Assembly (NCBI GenBank): GCA_031552235.1
Contig: JAVBMR010000008.1
Span: forward strand, 62,001-126,000
From: WRDF01 sp031552235
GTDB taxonomy: Bacteria > Bacteroidota > Bacteroidia > Bacteroidales > Rikenellaceae
DNA length: 64,000 bases
Direction of reading: 5' to 3'
The notes under the pieces were generated by a model. The model was given only the letters and a program-made list of their open reading frames with translations. It was not told the origin of the DNA and ran no database searches. Shown in pieces: positions 1 to 8,813 of this stretch. Within the stretch, counting starts at the first letter, position 1, and every line of letters starts with the position of its first letter. Both the position numbers and the translations under genes were made by a program.

Positions 1-2133
1 GCCGAGCATCTTGGCCTTTTCGCGGTCTATCTCTATCTGTATCTCGGGTTTTGTGAACTTGAGATCTACGTCCGCCACCTGGAACACCGGGCTGGCGTTG
101 ACCCTGTCCATGAACACGGGCAGTATCCTTTCGAGGTCGCCGATGCTGTTGGCGCGGATCACATACTGCACGGGGAAGCCGCCGCGGCGGCCGCCGAAGG
201 TCGATTGCTGCTGGATGAAGGTGCGCGCGGCCGTTTCCCCTTTTACGGCCGCCGAGAGTGCCGCCGCCACGTCCATCTGGCTGCGCTCGCGGTCTTTGAT
301 GTCGGGAAGGCTTATCGAAATGTTCCCCGAGCCGCTTCGGGCCATCATGGCGTTCACGGTGCGTTCGGGCGCTACCGAATCCACTATGTCGTATATCCGT
401 TCGGAGTAGTCGCGGATGAATTCGAACGTCGCCCCCTCCGGGCCGGTAATGCGTGCCGTGATCTGCGAACGGTCTTCGAGCGGAGCCATTTCCGAGGGTA
501 TGCGGTTGAAAAGCAACAGGATGGCCACGCCAGTGACGGCGATAAGCGGCCATGTCAGCCACCTGTGGCTAAGGAAGAACGACAGCGAACGCCCATATCC
601 GCGGGTCATGCCGTCGAAGAACGGCTCGGTCACGCGGTAGAACCAGTTCTTGCGTTCGCGGCGTTTGAGCAGTTTGGTAGCGAGCATGGGGGTGAACGTT
701 ATCGCCACGAACGCCGATATTATCACGGCGCCCGACACGACTATGCTGAACTCCTTGAACAGCTTCCCGGTCGTCCCGCTCAGGAATATGATCGGGAAGA
801 ACACGGCCACGAGCGTGACGGTGGTCGAAATAACGGCGAAAAAGATCTCTTTCGAGCCTTCGATGCCCGCCTCGAAAGGGCGCATGCCATGTTCGATCTT
901 GACATATATGTTCTCCGTCACCACGATGGCGTCGTCTACCACGAGGCCCACGGCGAGCACCACCGCCAGCATCGAAAGCACGTTTATCGAGAAGCCGAAC
1001 AGGTACATCACGAAGAACGCCCCGATGAGCGACACCGGGATCACGACCACCGGGATAAGCGTCACGCGCCAGTCGCGCAGGAACAGGAAGATGATCACGG
1101 CGACGAGGATGAAGGCGATGAGAATAGTTTCCTCCACTTCGTTTATGGATGCACGGACGAATTTGGTGTTGTCCATGATGATGTCGAGGTACACGTCGTC
1201 CGGCAGGTCTTTCTCCATCAGCACCAGCCTGCGCTGCACCTCGTCCGAGATCTCGATCTGGTTGGCCCCGGGCTGCGGGATTATGACCACGTTCACGGTC
1301 GGGAGGCCGTTTACGACCGACAGGTTGCGCACGTTCTCGGGGCTTATCTCGGCTGTGCCGATGTCCCGGAAGCGGATAATGCGGTTGCCGTCCTCGCGGA
1401 TTATCAGGTCGTTGAACTCCTCGGGAGTCTTCATCAGCCCCAGCGTGCGTATCGAAAGGTCGATCTGGTTGCCCTCGATGGAACCCGACGGAAGTTCCAC
1501 GTTCTCGCGGTCGACGGCGTTCTTGACCTCCATCGGGGTTATGCCGTAGGCCGCCATCTTCATAGGGTCGAGCCACAGGCGCATCGAGTAGCGCATCTGC
1601 CCCCAGATGTCGATGGCGCTCACGTTATTAATGGTTTGGAGCTGTTCTTTAACCGTGAGTTCGGCGATCTCGCTCACCTCCATCAGCGACCGGGTTTCGC
1701 TGCGCACGGATATCTGCATGATGGGCTGCGAGTCGGCATCGGCCTTGGATACGGTGGGCGGGTCGGCGTCGCGCGGAAGGTTGCGCTGCGCCCTCGACAC
1801 GCGGTCGCGCACGTCGTTGGCTGCCGTTTCGAGGTCGACGTTAAGCTCGAACTCCACCCTGATGCGGCACGAACCCTGGCTGCTCGAACTGGTGAGCGAA
1901 CGTATGCCCGGGATGCCGTTCAGGCTCGCTTCCAGCGGTTCGGTTATCATGTTCTGGATCACGTCGGCGTTCGCGCCCGGGTAGCTGGCCGACACGGATA
2001 TGATCGGGTTGTCGATGTTGGGGTACTCCCTGACCCCGAGGTAGCGGTAGCCGATGAACCCCAGCAGGAAGATCACAAGCACGAATACCGTGGAGAGGAC
2101 GGGCCTGCGTATGCTTATTTCGGATAACGTCAT
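1..2133 (-). CDS. RND efflux permease, HAE1 family (C-terminus cut by window start)
   Basis: Inner-membrane proton-driven pump subunit of a tripartite efflux system. Only the first 711 codons are present; HAE1 proteins are usually about 1,000-1,060 residues, so the C-terminal third lies outside. The N-terminus MTLSEISIRRPVLSTVFVLV is the typical first transmembrane helix, followed by porter-domain text such as LEASLNGIPGIRSLTS and, near residue 400, the TM4 signature GLVVDDAIVVTEN with the paired Asp of the proton relay. The start is fixed by an ATGA overlap with the stop of the adaptor gene, implying translational coupling. An outer-membrane TolC-like partner would be expected downstream, off the window. 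Substrate cannot be told from sequence. Confidence 0.93.
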   Translation of the reverse strand, partial: MTLSEISIRRPVLSTVFVLVIFLLGFIGYRYLGVREYPNIDNPIISVSASYPGANADVIQNMITEPLEASLNGIPGIRSLTSSSSQGSCRIRVEFELNVDLETAANDVRDRVSRAQRNLPRDADPPTVSKADADSQPIMQISVRSETRSLMEVSEIAELTVKEQLQTINNVSAIDIWGQMRYSMRLWLDPMKMAAYGITPMEVKNAVDRENVELPSGSIEGNQIDLSIRTLGLMKTPEEFNDLIIREDGNRIIRFRDIGTAEISPENVRNLSVVNGLPTVNVVIIPQPGANQIEISDEVQRRLVLMEKDLPDDVYLDIIMDNTKFVRASINEVEETILIAFILVAVIIFLFLRDWRVTLIPVVVIPVSLIGAFFVMYLFGFSINVLSMLAVVLAVGLVVDDAIVVTENIYVKIEHGMRPFEAGIEGSKEIFFAVISTTVTLVAVFFPIIFLSGTTGKLFKEFSIVVSGAVIISAFVAITFTPMLATKLLKRRERKNWFYRVTEPFFDGMTRGYGRSLSFFLSHRWLTWPLIAVTGVAILLLFNRIPSEMAPLEDRSQITARITGPEGATFEFIRDYSERIYDIVDSVAPERTVNAMMARSGSGNISISLPDIKDRERSQMDVAAALSAAVKGETAARTFIQQQSTFGGRRGGFPVQYVIRANSIGDLERILPVFMDRVNASPVFQVADVDLKFTKPEIQIEIDREKAKMLG

Positions 2134-3227
2134 CGCCGGCCTCCCTCTATTCCGTTCAGTTTGACGGCCATCCCGTCGCGCAACTGCATGACGCCGGTGG
2201 TGATGAGCGTGTCGCCGGCCGAAAGCCCTTCGAGGATCTGTACCGCCGATTCCGTGCGGATGCCTTTTTTGACCACAGTGGCCTGCGCCGTACCGTCTTT
2301 GTAAACATAAACAATATCGCGCCCGAGTTCCGCTATGACCGATAGGCTCGGGACGGCAATCGTGTTCTCGTAGCGCCCGAGCTGCATTTCGATGGCCGCC
2401 GAGTGGCCGGGCTTGATCCTGCCGTCGGTGTTGGGGTAGAGTGCGCGGATCATGACTGTCATGAGGTTCTCGTCTATTCGCGGCTCGACGGCATAGACTT
2501 TAGCATCGTATTTCGTGCGGTCGTTGCCCCACGAGAATTGGAGCGGCGTACCGGGTTTGATATCGTAGGCCTGGCTTTCGTTAACCGAGAATTCGACTTT
2601 GATGGGGGTAATTTTGGATATCACGGTGGTCGGCGAAACGTATGTCCCCTCGCTCACCTGCCGAAGCCCGATCTGGCCGTCGAACGGCGCCCTCAGCTCG
2701 GTCTGGGCTAGCTTCGCTTTGACCAGTTCTATGTCCGCGTACAGCTTTTCGAGCTCGGTCGAAACCGATTCGAACGACTCTTTGCTGACAGCGTCGTTCT
2801 CAAGCAGCGTTTGCTGGCGCTTGACCCTGTCCTGTGCTAAGGGGAGCTGGGCCTGGAGTTTTTGCAGCTCGGCTTTCAGCGGCTTGTCGTTGATTTTGGC
2901 CAGAAGTTCGCCCTTGCGCACCTGTGTGCCCTCTTTGAAGAAAATGTCGGTGATCTTGCCCGAGGTTTCGAACGACAGGTCGACTTCCTCGTCGGGGATC
3001 AGGCGGCCTTTGGCGCGGTAGATGTCGTCCAGCGTTTCGGGGGCGACCACCTCGGCGTTGACCGTCAGCGCCGCCTGCCGCCTGCCACCCTGCGGGGCCT
3101 GTTCTGTTCCGGGCGCGGCTGCCGTTTCTTCGCCGCCCATGCGGCGCTTGATCGTAGGGTAAACCGCCATCGCGGCGACAAGCACGACAATCGCAGAGAT
3201 TATCGTAATTTTTACGGATTTTTTCAT
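2130..3227 (-). CDS. RND pump periplasmic adaptor (membrane fusion protein, HlyD/AcrA type)
   Basis: Periplasmic adaptor linking the RND permease to an outer-membrane channel. The chosen start MKKSVKITIISAIVVLVAAM gives a single N-terminal anchor/signal helix and follows GGAAAGCG, a fair ribosome site; an upstream in-frame ATG 14 codons earlier would add a charged non-signal extension. Visible in order: N-anchor, biotinyl-lipoyl-like half (DLSFETSGKITDIFFKEGTQ), alpha-hairpin (about residues 105-180), second lipoyl half (ELRAPFDGQIGLRQVSEGTY), beta-barrel and membrane-proximal domain (RIKPGHSAAIEMQL). It is the first gene of the pump operon and overlaps the permease start by four bases. Confidence 0.93.
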   Translation of the reverse strand: MKKSVKITIISAIVVLVAAMAVYPTIKRRMGGEETAAAPGTEQAPQGGRRQAALTVNAEVVAPETLDDIYRAKGRLIPDEEVDLSFETSGKITDIFFKEGTQVRKGELLAKINDKPLKAELQKLQAQLPLAQDRVKRQQTLLENDAVSKESFESVSTELEKLYADIELVKAKLAQTELRAPFDGQIGLRQVSEGTYVSPTTVISKITPIKVEFSVNESQAYDIKPGTPLQFSWGNDRTKYDAKVYAVEPRIDENLMTVMIRALYPNTDGRIKPGHSAAIEMQLGRYENTIAVPSLSVIAELGRDIVYVYKDGTAQATVVKKGIRTESAVQILEGLSAGDTLITTGVMQLRDGMAVKLNGIEGGRR

Positions 3228-3441
3228 CGCTTTCCTTTCAATGCGCTTAAAGATACAAAAAATGACCAAGTCTTACCGTTTTGCGTGCAGGTTGCCGCTG
3301 TGAAACGCCGAAAAACGGAGGTGAACTGCCAATAGTTGGCAAATGATGCAGAAATACACGTAAGTATTCATACGGTTGTCGGCAATATTACCTTTGCCGT
3401 GCAGTTTGCCGCCGGCGGTGGATGCGCACGAATCGAAGATG

Positions 3442-3505
3442 AGTGAAGCAGCCCGCCGCGTGGGGCGGCGGCAGGCTTTCGGTGTCGCTTTAGCGACACC
3501 GAAAG
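3442..3505. repeat. Two-part GC-rich hairpin repeat
   Basis: Contains a GC-rich stem (CGCCGC...GCGGCG around 3444-3462) followed by a perfect 14-bp inverted repeat at 3476-3505 (CTTTCGGTGTCGCT, TT, AGCGACACCGAAAG). On the minus strand the order, hairpin ending GAAAGCC then GC-rich arm, resembles the 64-bp repeats at 7611 and 39814, although sequence identity is low. Confidence 0.6.
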
Positions 3506-3620
3506 AAGGAGACGTCAATGCACGCCCGAAACGTGTACCGCGGAACGATGCCCGTCGCCGGCGGCAGACTGCATCAAGGGGTATTTTTGCAAATAATCGC
3601 AGAAATAATCGCGGAATTCT

Positions 3621-3628
3621 TATCTTTG
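3621..3628 (+). promoter_or_regulatory. Putative -7 box for lspA
   Basis: TATCTTTG fits the Bacteroidetes -7 consensus TAnnTTTG and lies 28 bases before the lspA ATG. No good TTTG -33 box is visible at the usual 19-22 base spacing, so this is a half-site call. Confidence 0.45.
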
Positions 3629-3656
3629 CCCGCATAACTAAAAACATTCGGACACG

Positions 3657-4271
3657 ATGTCAGGGAAAAAAATAGCGTTTTTGATAACGGGGCTGCTGCT
3701 GCTCGACCAGATAGTCAAGATACTGGTCAAGACCAACATGTGCCTCGACGAGAGTATAACCGTGTTCCCCGACTGGTTCTTCATCCGGTTCATAGAGAAC
3801 CCGGGCGCGGCGTTCGGCATGCAGCTCGGCGGCGATTACGGCAAGTTGATACTCAGTCTTTTCCGTATCGCGGCGGTGGCTGTGATAGCTTGGTACATCG
3901 CGAAGTTGAATCGTAAGAAAGCTCCGACAGGCGTGATCGTGGGTTTTGTTTTGATACTCGTGGGGGCGTTCGGAAACATCATCGACAGTGCGTTCTACGG
4001 ATTGATATTCACCGACAGCCCTTCGATATACATGGCCGGGGCCGAGCCTGCGAATTTTGTGGCTCCCGGGCACGGTTACGCCGGCTTCCTGCATGGCAAG
4101 GTGGTCGACATGCTCTACTTCCCGATAATCGAGGGGACGTACCCGTCGTGGTTCCCGGGGATCGGCGGCGACCGGTTCGTCTTCTTCAGCCCGATATTCA
4201 ACATTGCCGACAGCTACATAACCATCGGGGTGCTTTACCTGCTGATCTTCAAGAATAAATTCTTCAGGTAG
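3657..4271 (+). CDS. lspA: Lipoprotein signal peptidase (signal peptidase II)
   Basis: Inner-membrane aspartyl protease that removes signal peptides from prolipoproteins after lipid modification. 204 residues with four hydrophobic segments. The two catalytic Asp motifs are present: GNIID (Asp110) at the end of the third helix and FNIADS (Asp185) before the fourth; the conserved ENPGAAFG is at 47-54. About 75 residues separate the two Asp, against roughly 20 in the Proteobacterial enzyme, so there is an enlarged periplasmic loop, which I believe is common in Bacteroidetes. It stands alone, divergent from the efflux operon, with a structured region downstream. Confidence 0.96.
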   Translation: MSGKKIAFLITGLLLLDQIVKILVKTNMCLDESITVFPDWFFIRFIENPGAAFGMQLGGDYGKLILSLFRIAAVAVIAWYIAKLNRKKAPTGVIVGFVLILVGAFGNIIDSAFYGLIFTDSPSIYMAGAEPANFVAPGHGYAGFLHGKVVDMLYFPIIEGTYPSWFPGIGGDRFVFFSPIFNIADSYITIGVLYLLIFKNKFFR

Positions 4272-4409
4272 GTGCCTGTCTGGTGTCAGAGAGGCATCTG
4301 CCGGGACGAAAATAAGTCGAGACGTACTGTGTCCGACAACCGTTAGACGTCCGAAGGCACGTCTAAAAGGGAGGAGTTTTACGTGAGACTTATTTTCTAG
4401 ACTTTTTTG

Positions 4410-4440
4410 GTTACTTTTTGTGGCAATGACAAAAAGTAAC
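4410..4440. repeat. GTT-ACTTTTTGT hairpin of an interspersed type
   Basis: Perfect 12-bp stem GTTACTTTTTGT / ACAAAAAGTAAC with a 7-base loop, preceded by a T-run and followed by GAAGAAAA. Two hairpins of the same design occur at 30013-30034 and 30161-30182, so this looks like a small repeat family. Confidence 0.6.
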
Positions 4441-4488
4441 GAAGAAAAGCAAGCCCCAACCTTAGGATGTTGCAGTATGAAACAATAG

Positions 4489-4521
4489 AAATAGCCTCCA
4501 TTCGGAGGCTATTTCTTTATT
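4489..4521. terminator. Rho-independent terminator after lspA
   Basis: 11-bp stem AAATAGCCTCC / GGAGGCTATTT with an ATTC loop, followed by CTTTATT. The A-rich left side makes it usable in both directions, fitting its position between convergent lspA and leuS. Confidence 0.75.
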
Positions 4522-4716
4522 GGGCTATTTTGTTTCGGCTTGCGGAGCAAGTCGGCAGCCCGGACCGACGAACGAAGCAAGAGCAGAGGCCGTTTGCGGG
4601 CTATGCCTTGCAAGGAGGAGGAAAACAAACGAAGTGCAGTTAACTTACCGCGCCACGCGGAAGGCTGCAACATAAATGTTTTGCCTCTCCGCCGCCTTCG
4701 GGCAGAGAAACAGGTC

Positions 4717-7476
4717 TTAAATCACGATATTGATGATCTTCCCCGGGACTATGATCACTTTCTTGGGCGCTTTGCCTTCGAGGTATTTTTCGGCGTTCTC
4801 GTCGGCGAGGACGGCCTGTTCGATCTCGGCGTTGGTGATGCCCAACGGAAGTTCCTTCTTGAAGCGGAGCTTCCCGTTGAACGAAACCGGGTACTCGAAG
4901 CTGTTTTCCACAAGGTATTCCGGGTTGAACTTCGGCATTTCGGCGTCGAACAGCGAGGTGTCGTGTCCGAGAGCGGTGGCCCATAGCTCTTCGGTGATGT
5001 GCGGCGCGAACGGATGGAGCAGGCGCGTGAGCGGATCGAGGATCTCGCGTTTGTTGCAGTCACCCAGCTCGTTGAGGCATATCATGAACGCGCTCACGGC
5101 GGTGTTGAACGAGAAGTTGGCGATGTCCTCAGTAACTTTTTTGATCGTTTTGTGCAGGGTCTTGAGCTCGGCGGGCGTGGCCTTTTCGTTCGAAAGTACG
5201 AATCCCCCGTCGCGCTCGGTGAAGAGCCTCCAGAAGCGCTTCAGGAATTTATGCGCGCCGTCTATGCCGTTGGTGTCCCAGGGTTTGCTCTGTTCGAGCG
5301 GACCGAGGAACATCTCGTACATGCGGAAGGTGTCCGCGCCGTAATTCTCGATTATCTGGTCGGGGTTCACGACGTTGAACATAGACTTGCTCATTTTTTC
5401 GACAGCCCAGCCGCAGACGTACTTGCCGTCTTCGAGTACGAACTCGGCGGTGGCGAACTCGGGCCTCCAGGCGCGGAAAGCGTCGGTGTCGAGGATGTCG
5501 TTCTTAACGATATTCACGTCGACGTGGATGGCCTGCGTGTCGTATTGGTCTTTCAGCCCGAGCGAAACGAACTTGTTGGTCCCGGCTATGCGGTAGACGA
5601 AATTCGAGCGGCCCTGTATCATGCCCTGGTTCACGAGTTTGCGGAACGGCTCGTCCTCCACGACATAACCCAAGTCAAACAGGAACTTATTCCAGAAGCG
5701 CGAGTACATGAGGTGTCCCGTGGCGTGTTCAATGCCGCCCACGTAGAGGTCTACGCTGCGCCAGTATTCGTCGGCTTCCCTGCTCACGAGGCCATTGCCG
5801 TTATGCGGGTCCATATAGCGCAGGTAGTATGCCGAAGAGCCCGCGAAGCCTGGCATGGTACTGGTTTCGTAGGGGTAGCCTTCCGGGGTGCACCAGTCCT
5901 TGGCGCGCGCCAACGGAGGTTCGCCCTTTTCGGTGGGGCGGAAATTGTCTATCTGCGGCAGTTCGAGCGGCAGCTGGTCTTCGCGAAGCGGGGTCGCGAT
6001 GCCGTCCTTGTAGTATATGGGGAACGGCTCGCCCCAGTAGCGCTGGCGGCTGAATATGGCGTCGCGCAGGCGGTAGTTGATGCGTTTCTTCCCAAGCCCG
6101 CGAGCTTCGATCTCAGAAAACATCTTTTTAACTGCATCCTTCACGTCGAGGCCGTCGAGGAATTCCGAGTTTATGAGTTTGCCCTCTTTGGCGTCATAGC
6201 TTTCCACGGAGATGTCGCCGCCTTCGACCACCGGGATTATCGGCAGCCCGAAGTGACGCGCGAAAGCGTAGTCGCGCGAGTCGTGCGCCGGGACGGCCAT
6301 GATGGCTCCCGTGCCGTAGCCGGCGAGTACGTAGTCGCTGATGTAAACCGGTATCTTCGTGCCGTTGAACGGGTTGATGCAGTGTCCGCCGGTGAAGACC
6401 CCGCTTACGCGTTTAGCGTCGGCGATGCGCTCGCGCTCCGAACGCTTCTTGGTTTCTTCGAGGTATGCGGCGACCGCATCGGCGTTTTCCGGAGTGGTGA
6501 GCTTGCCCACGAGTTCGTGCTCCGGCGCGATGACCATAAAGGTGGCGCCGAAAATGGTGTCGGGACGTGTGGTGAAGATCTCCATCTTCTCGTCCATGCC
6601 GTCGATGCCGAAGAACATCTGCGCGCCCTCGCTGCGGCCGATCCAGTTGCGCTGAATCTCCTTGAGCGAATCGCTCCAGTCTATGGTTTCGAGCCCGTCG
6701 AGCATGCGCTCGGCGTAGGCCGTCACGCGGAGCTGCCACTGCTTCATCTTTTTCTGCACGACAGGGTGGCCGCCGCGCTCCGAGAAGCCGTTCACCACCT
6801 CGTCGTTGGCCAGCACCGTACCCAGCGCCTCACACCAGTTCACGATGGTGTCGCCCTGGAAGGCAAGGCGGTAGTTGTGCAGCACGTCCGACTTTTCGTG
6901 TTCGCTCATCGCGTTCCACTCCGCCGCCGTGAAGCTTATTTCGTTGGTGCATGCGGCGTTGAGGCCCTCGTTGCCATATATCCCGAAAGCGGAAATGAGT
7001 TCCGAGATGGGCCGCGCCTGCTTCTCGTCGTTGCAGTAGTAGCTGTCGAACATCTTCAGGAACGCCCATTGAGTCCAGTGATAGTATTCTGGCGTACTGG
7101 TATTGATCTCGCGGTCGGTGTCGAACGAGAAGCCCATCAGTTCGAGCTGTTCGCCGTAGCGCTTGATGTTCTGTCTGGTGGTTTCCGCCGGATGCTGTCC
7201 GGTCTGGATGGCATACTGCTCGGCCGGAAGCCCGAACGCGTCGTAGCCCATCGGGTGAAGCACGTTGAAGCCGCTCAGGCGCTTGTAGCGCGTGTATATA
7301 TCCGAGGCTATGTATCCCAGCGGATGGCCAACGTGAAGCCCCGCACCCGAAGGATAGGGGAACATGTCGAGGACGTAGAATTTCGGCCGCGAAGGGTCCA
7401 CTTCCACCTTATATGTTTTCCGCTCTTTCCAGAGCTTCTGCCATTTTTTCTCTATCTCCCTGAAATTGTATTCCAT
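4717..7476 (-). CDS. leuS: Leucyl-tRNA synthetase
   Basis: Class I aminoacyl-tRNA synthetase that charges tRNA-Leu and edits mischarged products. 919 residues, slightly longer than the 860-residue E. coli enzyme. The HIGH motif is HVGH at 48-51 and the KMSKS loop is exact at 694-698 (WAVEKMSKSMFN). The inserted CP1 editing domain is recognisable around residues 240-430 (EIFTTRPDTIFGATFMVIAPEH). The C-terminal anticodon-binding and leucyl-specific parts follow, ending PGKIINIVI. Monocistronic and convergent with lspA. Confidence 0.98.
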   Translation of the reverse strand: MEYNFREIEKKWQKLWKERKTYKVEVDPSRPKFYVLDMFPYPSGAGLHVGHPLGYIASDIYTRYKRLSGFNVLHPMGYDAFGLPAEQYAIQTGQHPAETTRQNIKRYGEQLELMGFSFDTDREINTSTPEYYHWTQWAFLKMFDSYYCNDEKQARPISELISAFGIYGNEGLNAACTNEISFTAAEWNAMSEHEKSDVLHNYRLAFQGDTIVNWCEALGTVLANDEVVNGFSERGGHPVVQKKMKQWQLRVTAYAERMLDGLETIDWSDSLKEIQRNWIGRSEGAQMFFGIDGMDEKMEIFTTRPDTIFGATFMVIAPEHELVGKLTTPENADAVAAYLEETKKRSERERIADAKRVSGVFTGGHCINPFNGTKIPVYISDYVLAGYGTGAIMAVPAHDSRDYAFARHFGLPIIPVVEGGDISVESYDAKEGKLINSEFLDGLDVKDAVKKMFSEIEARGLGKKRINYRLRDAIFSRQRYWGEPFPIYYKDGIATPLREDQLPLELPQIDNFRPTEKGEPPLARAKDWCTPEGYPYETSTMPGFAGSSAYYLRYMDPHNGNGLVSREADEYWRSVDLYVGGIEHATGHLMYSRFWNKFLFDLGYVVEDEPFRKLVNQGMIQGRSNFVYRIAGTNKFVSLGLKDQYDTQAIHVDVNIVKNDILDTDAFRAWRPEFATAEFVLEDGKYVCGWAVEKMSKSMFNVVNPDQIIENYGADTFRMYEMFLGPLEQSKPWDTNGIDGAHKFLKRFWRLFTERDGGFVLSNEKATPAELKTLHKTIKKVTEDIANFSFNTAVSAFMICLNELGDCNKREILDPLTRLLHPFAPHITEELWATALGHDTSLFDAEMPKFNPEYLVENSFEYPVSFNGKLRFKKELPLGITNAEIEQAVLADENAEKYLEGKAPKKVIIVPGKIINIVI

Positions 7477-7505
7477 AGCCTTTTGTTTATAAATTTTACA
7501 GGCGA

Positions 7506-7513
7506 CAAAAATA
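7506..7513 (-). promoter_or_regulatory. Putative -7 box for leuS
   Basis: On the minus strand TATTTTTG matches TAnnTTTG, about 30 bases before the leuS ATG. No TTTG -33 box at a normal distance, so confidence is modest. Confidence 0.35.
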
Positions 7514-7610
7514 ACGAATAAACTCCGGAAAAAAAAGCCGTTTCCAACGCCGCTCGCCTTTATTGCGAAACATTACGGAATAACCTTCTTGTGACGCCGT
7601 ATTCTTTATC

Positions 7611-7674
7611 GGCTTTCTGTGAAAGCCGGCGGCACGCCCTAAAGGGGCGTAGGGTGGGCCGCTTAATAAATTCA
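7611..7674. repeat. 64-bp intergenic repeat, copy A
   Basis: Starts with the hairpin GGCTTTC-TGT-GAAAGCC, continues through a GC-rich imperfect inverted segment and ends in AATAAATTCA. It aligns without gaps to 39814-39877 in the same orientation with 57 of 64 identical positions. Both copies lie between genes and outside any ORF I trust. Confidence 0.85.
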
Positions 7675-7718
7675 TGTGCCGATAGCACTAAAAGCGACAA
7701 CTTGCGAAACATTATGCT

Positions 7719-7726
7719 TATATTTG
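7719..7726 (+). promoter_or_regulatory. Putative -7 box for the small membrane protein gene
   Basis: TATATTTG matches the Bacteroidetes -7 form and lies 32 bases before the ATG at 7759. A TTG at 7702-7704 is too close to be a convincing -33 box. Confidence 0.45.
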
Positions 7727-7758
7727 TTTTCACCACAAAATCTCAAAAAACTGAAATC

Positions 7759-8058
7759 ATGGAAGAAAACACACTCTCGAACAGCGAACCGCGCCAGACC
7801 ATAGTCATCAAACAGGAACCCCGCCCGACAAACCCCATAGGCACCGCCGGGTTCGTCCTCGCCCTTGTCACGATCTTTTTGGGCTGGGTGCCGATTCTGG
7901 GCTGGATCATGGGGGTTCTCGGGTTCATATTTTCGTTTATAGGGTTGTTTAAAGCCCCCCGCGGCCTGGCCATCGCCGGATTTATCATTTCCATCATAGG
8001 ATTCCTTTTCCTGATGTTCTTTTTTGCCGCTATCGCCGGAGCCGCAATGTTGAGTTGA
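7759..8058 (+). CDS. Small membrane protein, DUF4190-like
   Basis: Predicted 99-residue integral membrane protein of unknown function. A polar N-terminus with a Pro-rich stretch (residues 1-26) is followed by hydrophobic segments at about 28-50 (GFVLALVTIFLGWVPILGWI), 50-62 and 70-97, separated by a short basic KAPRG loop. The GxxxFxxIGLFKAPRGLAIAG layout resembles DUF4190 proteins, a family assignment from memory. I chose the ATG at 7759 because a -7 box lies just upstream; the reading frame stays open 56 codons further upstream but that stretch covers the 64-bp repeat. Confidence 0.7.
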   Translation: MEENTLSNSEPRQTIVIKQEPRPTNPIGTAGFVLALVTIFLGWVPILGWIMGVLGFIFSFIGLFKAPRGLAIAGFIISIIGFLFLMFFFAAIAGAAMLS

Positions 8059-8361
8059 TAAACATTTACTGGCATTCCGGGAGCAATTCGAATAATTTTT
8101 ATAGCACCGCATCGCGCTGTTAGCAAGCGTGTTGCGGTGCTGTTCCGTAGATGTCGATAAGTGAATTTTATAAAATCCAAAAACATATAAATAAAAACGA
8201 TCGACATATGACGCGAAAAACACGTAAAACGCTGAAAAATACAGCAAATAGTTGGAGCCAAGTGTTGCGGTTTCGATTTTTTGCGTATCTTTGCAAGCCG
8301 TTTTGGCTACAAAAACAAGATAGATACAGTTGTAATTAACTAATTAAGAGGACAAAAAGCA
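8059..8361. other. Leader and promoter region of the ribosomal cluster
   Basis: 303 bases. A 9-bp stem AGCACCGCA (8103-8111) / TGCGGTGCT (8133-8141) with a 21-base loop could end transcription of the preceding gene, although no clear T-run follows. The str promoter (separate entry) lies at 8265-8293, leaving a leader of about 60 bases before rpsL. Confidence 0.55.
8265..8293 (+). promoter_or_regulatory. Promoter of the str/S10 ribosomal protein cluster
   Basis: TTG at 8265-8267, 18 bases, then TATCTTTG at 8286-8293, matching the Bacteroidetes sigma-ABfr form with a shortened -33 box. It directly precedes rpsL, the first gene of the cluster. Confidence 0.65.
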
Positions 8362-8772
8362 ATGCCAACTATTCAACAGTTAGTACGTAAAGGAAGGGAC
8401 GCAGCGCAGGAAAACAGCAAATCGCCGGCGCTTGACTCTTGTCCGCAGCGCAGGGGCGTTTGTGTGCGTGTGTACACAACAACGCCCAAGAAGCCGAACT
8501 CGGCTATGCGTAAAGTGGCGCGTGTGAAGCTCACCAACCAGAAAGAGGTGAATGCCTACATCCCGGGTGAAGGACACAACCTGCAGGAGCACTCGATCGT
8601 GCTCGTTCGCGGCGGTCGTGTAAAAGACCTTCCCGGTGTGCGCTACCACCTCGTGCGCGGAGCACTCGACTCGGCAGGTGTGGACGGACGCCGTCAGCGC
8701 CGCTCGAAGTACGGAGCGAAACGCCCGAAACCAGGAGCTGCAGCAGCACCGGCTAAAGGAAAGAAAAAGTAA
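8362..8772 (+). CDS. rpsL: 30S ribosomal protein S12
   Basis: Decoding-centre protein of the small subunit. 136 residues. The conserved loop TTTPKKPNSAMRK, whose lysines contact the A-site and mutate to streptomycin resistance, and the second loop around LPGVRYHLVRG are both intact and of the drug-sensitive type. The C-terminus is extended by an Ala/Pro/Lys tail (PKPGAAAAPAKGKKK). First gene of the str group, 41 bases before rpsG. Confidence 0.98.
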   Translation: MPTIQQLVRKGRDAAQENSKSPALDSCPQRRGVCVRVYTTTPKKPNSAMRKVARVKLTNQKEVNAYIPGEGHNLQEHSIVLVRGGRVKDLPGVRYHLVRGALDSAGVDGRRQRRSKYGAKRPKPGAAAAPAKGKKK

Positions 8773-8813
8773 CAAGCAAACAAAACAAACATTTTTAACA
8801 GACTTTTACAGAA

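Larger units (their letters stand above)
3228..3656. other. Intergenic region between efflux operon and lspA
   Basis: A 429-base divergent intergenic stretch with no convincing gene. It holds a two-part hairpin repeat (3442-3505, separate entry) and TAnnTTTG -7-like boxes at 3582-3589, 3389-3396 and 3621-3628, all on the plus strand. Only the last is well placed for lspA. Short ORFs through the region are GC-driven and were not called. Confidence 0.6.
4272..4716. other. Structured intergenic region between lspA and leuS (convergent)
   Basis: A 445-base non-coding stretch between convergent genes. It contains an outer inverted repeat GAAAATAAGTC (4308-4318) / GACTTATTTTC (4387-4397) that encloses a second stem TTAGACGT (4343-4350) / ACGTCTAA (4359-4366), then a separate hairpin at 4410-4440 and a terminator at 4489-4521. 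The remaining 190 bases before leuS show nothing I recognise. Confidence 0.6.

Noticed and set aside
205..2127. 640-codon plus-strand ORF opposite the RND permease
   Set aside because: Antisense to a clear HAE1 permease; His/Arg/Asp-rich composition is the usual mirror of GC-rich codons.
4999..7521. 840-codon plus-strand ORF opposite leuS
   Set aside because: Fully antisense to leucyl-tRNA synthetase, low-complexity composition and no recognisable domain.
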